This document shows positions 59,767-64,000 of a DNA stretch of 64,000 nt, piece after piece. The stretch covers positions 62,001 to 126,000 of the forward strand of contig CAMAQD010000001.1 of NCBI GenBank assembly GCA_945860385.1. The letters are read 5' to 3'. Source of the DNA: Flavobacterium psychrophilum (GTDB taxonomy: Bacteria; Bacteroidota; Bacteroidia; Flavobacteriales; Flavobacteriaceae). The notes under the pieces are model-generated. The model did no database searches and had not been told where the DNA came from. It worked only from the letters and a program-made list of their open reading frames with translations. Both the position numbers and the translations under genes were made by a program. How positions within the stretch are numbered: the first letter of the stretch is position 1; each line of letters starts with the position of its first letter.

Positions 59767-60318
59767 ATGTTGTTTAGAAATTTTAATCCATTCCCCAATT
59801 TAGAAACAGAGCGCTTATTATTGCGTCGTGTTGTTTTTGAAGACGTAGACGAAATATTTGCACTTCGGTCTGACAGAGAAGTTATGAAATATATTCCGAG
59901 ACCTTTGGTTAATAATGCAGAAGAGGCTTTGGTACATATCGCAATTATTGATGAAAAAATCGATACAAATGAAGGCATAAATTGGGCAATAACTTTAAAA
60001 GGAGATTGCAAACTAATAGGGGTTATTGGCCATTACAGAATAAAACCAGAGCATTTTCGGGCTGAAATTGGCTATATGCTGCTCCCAGAATATCAAGGAA
60101 AAGGCATCATATCTGAGGCTATAAAAGAAGTGGTGAATTATGGCTTTGAAGTGATGAAACTACACTCTATTGAAGCTATTATTGACCCTGAAAATTTTGC
60201 ATCGGAGAAAGTACTGCAAAAAAATGGTTTTGTTAAAGAAGCTCATCTGAAAGAAAACGAATATTATGAAGGAAGATTCCTTGATACTGTTATCTATTCG
60301 ATTTTAAATAAAAAATAA
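59767..60318 (+). CDS. GNAT N-acetyltransferase
   Basis: A 183-residue acetyltransferase of the RimJ/RimL group: LETERLLLRRVVFEDVDEIFALRS, motif A RAEIGYMLLPEYQGKGIISEA, and motif B EAIIDPENFASEKVLQKNGF. A better canonical QGKG acetyl-CoA loop than the paralogue at 12939. Substrate unknown. It begins 3 bases after the aldose epimerase gene and is surely co-transcribed. Confidence 0.88.
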   Translation: MLFRNFNPFPNLETERLLLRRVVFEDVDEIFALRSDREVMKYIPRPLVNNAEEALVHIAIIDEKIDTNEGINWAITLKGDCKLIGVIGHYRIKPEHFRAEIGYMLLPEYQGKGIISEAIKEVVNYGFEVMKLHSIEAIIDPENFASEKVLQKNGFVKEAHLKENEYYEGRFLDTVIYSILNKK

Positions 60319-60348
60319 ATTTCTAAAAATATTTAAATCTATTTCCTA

Positions 60349-60356
60349 TATATTTG
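60349..60356 (+). promoter_or_regulatory. Putative -7 promoter box (TATATTTG) of the DUF3575 gene
   Basis: TATATTTGCC matches TANNTTTG(C). It lies 51 bases before the ATG at 60408. Confidence 0.4.
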
Positions 60357-60407
60357 CCACCGAATCAAGTTGAAAATAGAATTAAACACGAGAAAACTTA
60401 GCAATTT

Positions 60408-60965
60408 ATGAAAAAACTGTTCATCATTATTTTTATTCTGTCTTCAATTTATTCTCAATCACAAACTTATATTAAAGCAAATGCTGCAACAGCTTTGCTA
60501 TTAATTCCTAATGTAGGAATAGAAACTAGTATTGGAAAAAAATTTACTTTTCAAGCTGACTTTATGGCCTCATTTTGGGAATCATTTAACGGCCATCATC
60601 CAATGAAATTTTATTCTTTAATTGCAGAAGTTCGCTATCATTTTCATGAAAAATACAATGGCTTTTATTTTGGAGGACACGCTGGAGCTGATCGATATAT
60701 GCTTCAAAAGTGGAACTATTGGGATTCTAATATGTACGAAGATGGTTTTGGATACAAATTTGGAGCAACAATTGGGTACGAGAAAAAACTAAGTGATAAA
60801 TTAATGTTAGATTTCTTTGTTGGAGGTGGTTGGCATCAAGGATACTATCATGGACTCTATAATGACGGAACGCCAGGTAGGTATGATAAAGCCGAAAATT
60901 GGAATATAAGCGGTGATTGGTTGCCATACAGAGGAGGAATTATGATTTCTTATCGCTTAAATTAG
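60408..60965 (+). CDS. DUF3575 outer membrane protein
   Basis: A 185-residue exported beta-barrel-like protein: signal MKKLFIIIFILSSIYSQSQ, NAATALLLIPNVGIETSIGKKFTFQADFMASFW (a hallmark of DUF3575), and aromatic strands to GGIMISYRLN with a terminal aromatic-containing beta strand. Role in the outer membrane unknown. It ends inside the convergent VF530 gene by 26 bases. Confidence 0.85.
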   Translation: MKKLFIIIFILSSIYSQSQTYIKANAATALLLIPNVGIETSIGKKFTFQADFMASFWESFNGHHPMKFYSLIAEVRYHFHEKYNGFYFGGHAGADRYMLQKWNYWDSNMYEDGFGYKFGATIGYEKKLSDKLMLDFFVGGGWHQGYYHGLYNDGTPGRYDKAENWNISGDWLPYRGGIMISYRLN

Positions 60966-61191
60966 TTTTAAATTTAGGAATTGCTCTTACATACAATTCC
61001 TCTACTTTTTTTCTTGCCCAATCCGTTTTTCTCAAAAATGTCAAGCTCGATTTTACACTTGGATTATCGGTAAAACATTTAATCTTTATCAATTCACCCA
61101 AAGTATCAAAACCATAATATTCGACAAGTTGCTCCAAAATTCTTTGAAGCGTAATTCCGTGAAGCGGATCTTTTGATTGTTGCTTTTCCAT
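60940..61191 (-). CDS. VF530 family (DUF2132) DNA-binding-like protein
   Basis: An 83-residue protein opening with DPLHGITLQRILEQLVEYYGFDTLGELIKIKCF and FLRKTDWARKKVEELYV, the compact VF530 fold. Basic and probably DNA-binding; no precise role is known. The C-terminal 26 bases overlap the end of the DUF3575 gene on the opposite strand. Confidence 0.88.
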   Translation of the reverse strand: MEKQQSKDPLHGITLQRILEQLVEYYGFDTLGELIKIKCFTDNPSVKSSLTFLRKTDWARKKVEELYVRAIPKFKTNLSDKKS

Positions 61192-61222
61192 ATTGCAAAT
61201 TTATGGCATTTTTATAGATTTC

Positions 61223-61254
61223 TTTGGTGTTTCGTCCATTTGTATCTACATTTG
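61223..61254 (+). promoter_or_regulatory. smpB promoter (TTTG-N20-TACATTTG)
   Basis: TTTG at 61223-61226 and TACATTTGC at 61247-61255 with a 20-base spacer, an excellent match. The box ends only 7 bases before the ATG at 61262, so the mRNA should be leaderless or nearly so. It also excludes the longer open frame from 61193. Confidence 0.65.
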
Positions 61255-61261
61255 CCTTCCG

Positions 61262-61714
61262 ATGCTAAAAACAATCAACATACTTAATAAAAGAGCCCGT
61301 TTCGACTATGAAATAATCGAAAAATTTACGGCTGGAATCGTTTTGGCTGGAACCGAAATAAAATCAATTCGGTTGGGAAAAGCCAATATCACCGAGAGTT
61401 TCTGCGAATTCAGTGGAACCGAACTTTTTGCCATCAACACTTATATTGAAGAATATGCTTTTGGCAACCAATTCAACCACAAAGCCAGAAGCGAACGTAA
61501 ACTCTTGTTGAATAAAAGAGAACTGAAAGGTTTGGCAAGAAGCGTTCAAGCCAAAGGTTTGACTATTGTTCCTTTGAAATTATTTACCAACGAAAAAGGA
61601 ATGGCAAAACTAGAAATTGGTCTTTGCAAAGGAAAAAAAACCTACGATAAACGCGAATCGCTTAAAGAACAAGATACTAAGCGAGATCTCGATAGAATAA
61701 AAAAATCTTTTTAG
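61262..61714 (+). CDS. smpB: SsrA-binding protein SmpB
   Basis: A 150-residue protein that delivers tmRNA to stalled ribosomes. It shows the full SmpB barrel: NKRARFDYEIIEKFTAGIVLAGTEIKSIR, ANITESFCEF, RKLLLNKRELKGLARSVQAKGLTIVPLKLF, and the C-terminal KGKKTYDKRESLKEQDTKRDLDR tail that folds in the mRNA channel. The open frame extends 23 codons upstream, but the promoter lies in that extension. The partner ssrA is not in this window. Confidence 0.94.
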   Translation: MLKTINILNKRARFDYEIIEKFTAGIVLAGTEIKSIRLGKANITESFCEFSGTELFAINTYIEEYAFGNQFNHKARSERKLLLNKRELKGLARSVQAKGLTIVPLKLFTNEKGMAKLEIGLCKGKKTYDKRESLKEQDTKRDLDRIKKSF

Positions 61715-61806
61715 ATTAAATTTTCATTTAATATTTTAGTTAAAAAAAGGATTTTCTGATTTTATTTATATTTTTACAATCAATTAATATCTAACAAAAT
61801 AAAATC

Positions 61807-62448
61807 ATGAAGAAATTTTTTATTGCAATGTCATTAGTTATGCTGGCAAGTTGCAGCAGCGGAACAGCAATTGTAAGCAGTTGGAAAGATCCTGAAACTA
61901 CCAATGCAAATACAGAATATAAAAAAATAATGGTGGTTGCATTAGTGAAAAATGAGGCCACCAGAAGGATTGTAGAAAATAGAATTACTTCTATAGGACC
62001 TAAATTTCATTCTTCCTATGCCATCATGAATGGCGCTAATTTAAATCTTACTAAAGATCAAAAATTAAAAATCCTTAAAGATGAAAATTTTGATGCTGTA
62101 GTTACAATGCGTTTAGTGGATACTGTGAAAGAAACCAATTATGTTCCCGGCACAAATACTTCAATATATTATGGCGGTTATGGCGGAATGTACGGCGGAT
62201 ATGGAGCTTATGGTGGTTTTGGTGGTTGGTACGGAATGTATTCTCCAGTATATTATGACCCAGGATACTATCAAGATACAACCTCATATTTGGTTGAAAC
62301 CAATGTTTTTTCATTAAAATCGGATAAACTTATTTGGACAGGAACAACAAAATCATCTAATGGTTCAGATATTGGTTTATTGGTTGATAGCATCATCGCT
62401 ACAGTAATGCAGGAAATGAAAAAAGATGGATTTGTTCCAAAAAAATAA
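61807..62448 (+). CDS. Gly/Tyr-rich lipoprotein (DUF4136-like)
   Basis: A 213-residue lipoprotein: signal with lipobox VMLASC (Cys16), a region SSWKDPETTNANTEYKKIMVVALVKNEATRRIVENRI (resembling DUF4136-like or CsgG-like lipoproteins), a Gly/Tyr-rich tract (about 118-150, GGYGGMYGGYG type) and a C-terminal beta region. Outer-membrane association is likely from the lipobox; function unknown. Confidence 0.75.
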   Translation: MKKFFIAMSLVMLASCSSGTAIVSSWKDPETTNANTEYKKIMVVALVKNEATRRIVENRITSIGPKFHSSYAIMNGANLNLTKDQKLKILKDENFDAVVTMRLVDTVKETNYVPGTNTSIYYGGYGGMYGGYGAYGGFGGWYGMYSPVYYDPGYYQDTTSYLVETNVFSLKSDKLIWTGTTKSSNGSDIGLLVDSIIATVMQEMKKDGFVPKK

Positions 62449-62531
62449 ATTATAAATCTTAAATAGATTTATTCAAGAAAAATAATACTTAAAATTTTAG
62501 GTATTATTTTTTTTATATAAAACAGTATGAC

Positions 62532-62539
62532 TAAATTTG
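62532..62539 (+). promoter_or_regulatory. Putative -7 promoter box (TAAATTTG) of the HTH-Fic gene
   Basis: TAAATTTG matches TANNTTTG, ends 27 bases before the ATG at 62567 and covers the upstream in-frame TTG at 62537, arguing against that start. Confidence 0.4.
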
Positions 62540-62566
62540 TCAAGACTAAATAAAACATTATTTATA

Positions 62567-63616
62567 ATGAAAACACTACTCAAAAATGCAAGAGAGCAAA
62601 AAGGATTAAAGACGAGAGAAGTGGCTCAACTTTTAGGAATCGACCAGGCATTAATCAGCAAATTCGAAAATGGTTCTAGAAAACCTACCAAAGATCAGGT
62701 TAAAAAATTAGCCTCTTTGTTAGAAATTGACTTCGAAACTTTAATGATAGCTTGGCTTAAAGAAAAAATACTTTACGAAATCGGACAAGATGAATTTGCC
62801 TTAAAAGCAATGAATATGGTTCGCGAAGAGATTGAAAGTAGCTATGTTGCTGCAAAAAAATCAATTTCAAAAAACTTATTGTCTATTCTTAATGATATAG
62901 ACGCTTTAAAAGCAAAATTGGATCAATTTCGTCAATTTGATAGTCATAGAATTACCCAAGCATTGGAACTAGAATATACTTTTGAAAGCAATCGCATCGA
63001 AGGAAATACAATGACGCTTCGTGAAACTGATTTGGTCATAAACGAAGGTTTGACCATTTCCGGAAAAAGTATGCGTGAACATCTAGAAGTCATTAATCAT
63101 CACGAAGCAATTGCGTATATCAAGCATTTGATAGAGAAAAACATTACTCTAAATGAGCGAGAAGTTTTGTCTATTCACAACTTGATTCTTCGTGGTATTA
63201 ATCCTGATGATGCCGGTCGTTACCGCCGTGTGCAAGTAATGCTTAAAGGAAGTTCTTTTACGCCACCACAACCTTTTATGGTTTCTAAAGAAATGGAAGA
63301 TTTTTTTATTTGGTTTGAAACCAATAAAAACAGTTTACATCCAATAGTTTTGGCTGCAGAACTTCACGAACGTTTGGTTACTATTCATCCCTTTATAGAT
63401 GGAAATGGCAGAACTTCACGTTTAATAATGAATTTAATTTTGATGCAAAATGGCTACGTAATTGCCAATATTAAAGGTGATTATGACTCCAGAATGCAAT
63501 ATTATAATGCTTTAGAGACCGCTCATACCAAAAACAACAAGGAAGATTTTCTTTTGTTTATCGCTCAAAACGAGAAAGATAGTTTAGCCCGTTATCTTGA
63601 AATCATTGGTCAATAA
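62567..63616 (+). CDS. HTH-Fic AMP-transferase with class II inhibitory motif
   Basis: A 349-residue protein: N-terminal XRE-type HTH (about 1-62, REQKGLKTREVAQLLGIDQALISKFENGSRKP), a linker coil, then a Fic domain with HPFIDGNGRTSR (His274, Asn280, Arg282, Arg286) and an upstream inhibitory helix SNRIEG (Ser141 to Gly146, Glu145 blocking ATP). Fic enzymes AMPylate or otherwise modify proteins. The inhibitory motif in the same chain makes it self-restrained (class II). Coupling to an HTH suggests it controls its own transcription or acts near DNA. It has its own -7 box and terminator. Confidence 0.92.
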   Translation: MKTLLKNAREQKGLKTREVAQLLGIDQALISKFENGSRKPTKDQVKKLASLLEIDFETLMIAWLKEKILYEIGQDEFALKAMNMVREEIESSYVAAKKSISKNLLSILNDIDALKAKLDQFRQFDSHRITQALELEYTFESNRIEGNTMTLRETDLVINEGLTISGKSMREHLEVINHHEAIAYIKHLIEKNITLNEREVLSIHNLILRGINPDDAGRYRRVQVMLKGSSFTPPQPFMVSKEMEDFFIWFETNKNSLHPIVLAAELHERLVTIHPFIDGNGRTSRLIMNLILMQNGYVIANIKGDYDSRMQYYNALETAHTKNNKEDFLLFIAQNEKDSLARYLEIIGQ

Positions 63617-63617
63617 A

Positions 63618-63652
63618 AAATCCCGCCTTTTTTTATAAACTGGACGGGATTT
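63618..63652. terminator. Terminator between HTH-Fic and pcm
   Basis: An 8-bp stem AAATCCCG / CGGGATTT around a 19-base loop that itself contains a T-rich stretch. It lies between convergent genes and may end both. Confidence 0.65.
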
Positions 63653-63655
63653 AAT

Positions 63656-64000
63656 TTAATTTCTATTTTCTAATAATGGCACAAATTTAAAATCTCCAAA
63701 CTCGTGTTTCTCAAACTGAGTCTCATTTTTTCGGATTAACAAAGTCATAATTTGTTTTTCTTCACCAAGCGGAATTACAAGCCTTCCTCCTATTTTTAGC
63801 TGTGCCATCAAAGCTTGCGGAATAATTGGCGCTCCAGCCGTAACAATTATGCTATCAAAAGGAGCGTGATTGGGTAAACCTTTATATCCATCACCAAAAG
63901 AAAGATGCTTTGGGCGAATTCCAATTCCTAATTTTGGCAATAAAGCCGAAGTTTGCTTGAATAATTCGTTTTGCCTTTCGACACTATAAACCTTTGCTCC
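63656..64000 (-). CDS. pcm: Protein-L-isoaspartate O-methyltransferase, C-terminal part (cut by window edge)
   Basis: The reverse frame is open to the window end, giving the last 114 residues: VYSVERQNELFKQ (SAM-binding acidic loop), LSFGDGYKGLPNHAPFDSIIVTAGAPIIPQALMAQLKIGGRLVIPLGEEKQIMTLL, the hallmark of PCMT. It repairs isoaspartyl damage in proteins. The N-terminal part with motif I lies beyond base 64000. Confidence 0.92.
   Translation of the reverse strand, partial: GAKVYSVERQNELFKQTSALLPKLGIGIRPKHLSFGDGYKGLPNHAPFDSIIVTAGAPIIPQALMAQLKIGGRLVIPLGEEKQIMTLLIRKNETQFEKHEFGDFKFVPLLENRN

Noticed and set aside
61193..61261. 23-residue N-terminal extension of SmpB
   Set aside because: A strong -33/-7 promoter lies inside this stretch and SmpB proteins start near MLKTINILNKRARFDY.

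Overview
The window reads as chromosomal DNA from a Bacteroidota species, most likely a Flavobacteriaceae member close to Flavobacterium. It is strongly AT-rich. Many start codons lack a Shine-Dalgarno sequence, and several genes are preceded by the Bacteroidota promoter pattern TTG-N(18-21)-TANNTTTG. Several encoded families are typical of Flavobacteriia: PorP/SprF, a type IX secretion (T9SS) type B sorting domain, DUF4293, DUF3822, a CAL67264-type membrane protein, and a Smr-less MutS2. No tRNA, rRNA operon, prophage, insertion sequence or CRISPR array was found. The only RNA gene is a complete RNase P RNA.

Layout. 0-17 kb: rho (5' part only), DUF4293, a phosphoesterase, truA with an ABC exporter, lpdA behind an unusual leader, a 1172-residue hybrid histidine kinase, a 2-oxoglutarate oxygenase, a SUI1 factor, a nucleoside phosphorylase, GNAT, ung, mutS2 and a DCC protein. 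17-30 kb: ettA, holA, an orphan HsdR_N nuclease domain, a glycosyltransferase, an OmpA-like lipoprotein, DinB, ppc, an M14 peptidase with an Lrp regulator, an XRE regulator, an acyltransferase, a spermidine-synthase-like protein and a potassium channel. 30-43 kb: a paired M16 peptidase operon, kdsB, ygiD, VOC, a RecD-like helicase, DUF3822-rsmD, rnpB, topoisomerase IB and a dnaX gene split by a frameshift. 43-47 kb: a polyphosphate cluster (sixA-ppk1-ppx). 47-57 kb: a T9SS surface-protein locus with a 1657-residue repetitive secreted protein, PorP/SprF, an OmpA/PD40 protein and a truncated paralogue. 57-64 kb: an M1 peptidase, an aldose epimerase-like protein, GNAT, DUF3575, VF530, smpB, a lipoprotein, an HTH-Fic protein and pcm (cut by the window end).

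Most of the window is housekeeping. The two most unusual signals are at dnaX and lpdA. In dnaX, the zero frame ends just after the gamma-like domains. An 8-bp hairpin directly abuts a run of ten A residues there, and a -1 shift on that run opens the tau-like C-terminus. Upstream of lpdA, a leader carries a 31-bp direct repeat, and each copy encodes a micro-ORF beginning MTRAFATAF. Other notable points are TTTG-rich repeats lying sense-oriented directly before several start codons, near-identical coding repeats in the large T9SS protein, promoter -7 boxes so close to some start codons that the mRNAs may be leaderless, and an intergenic repeat next to rnpB.
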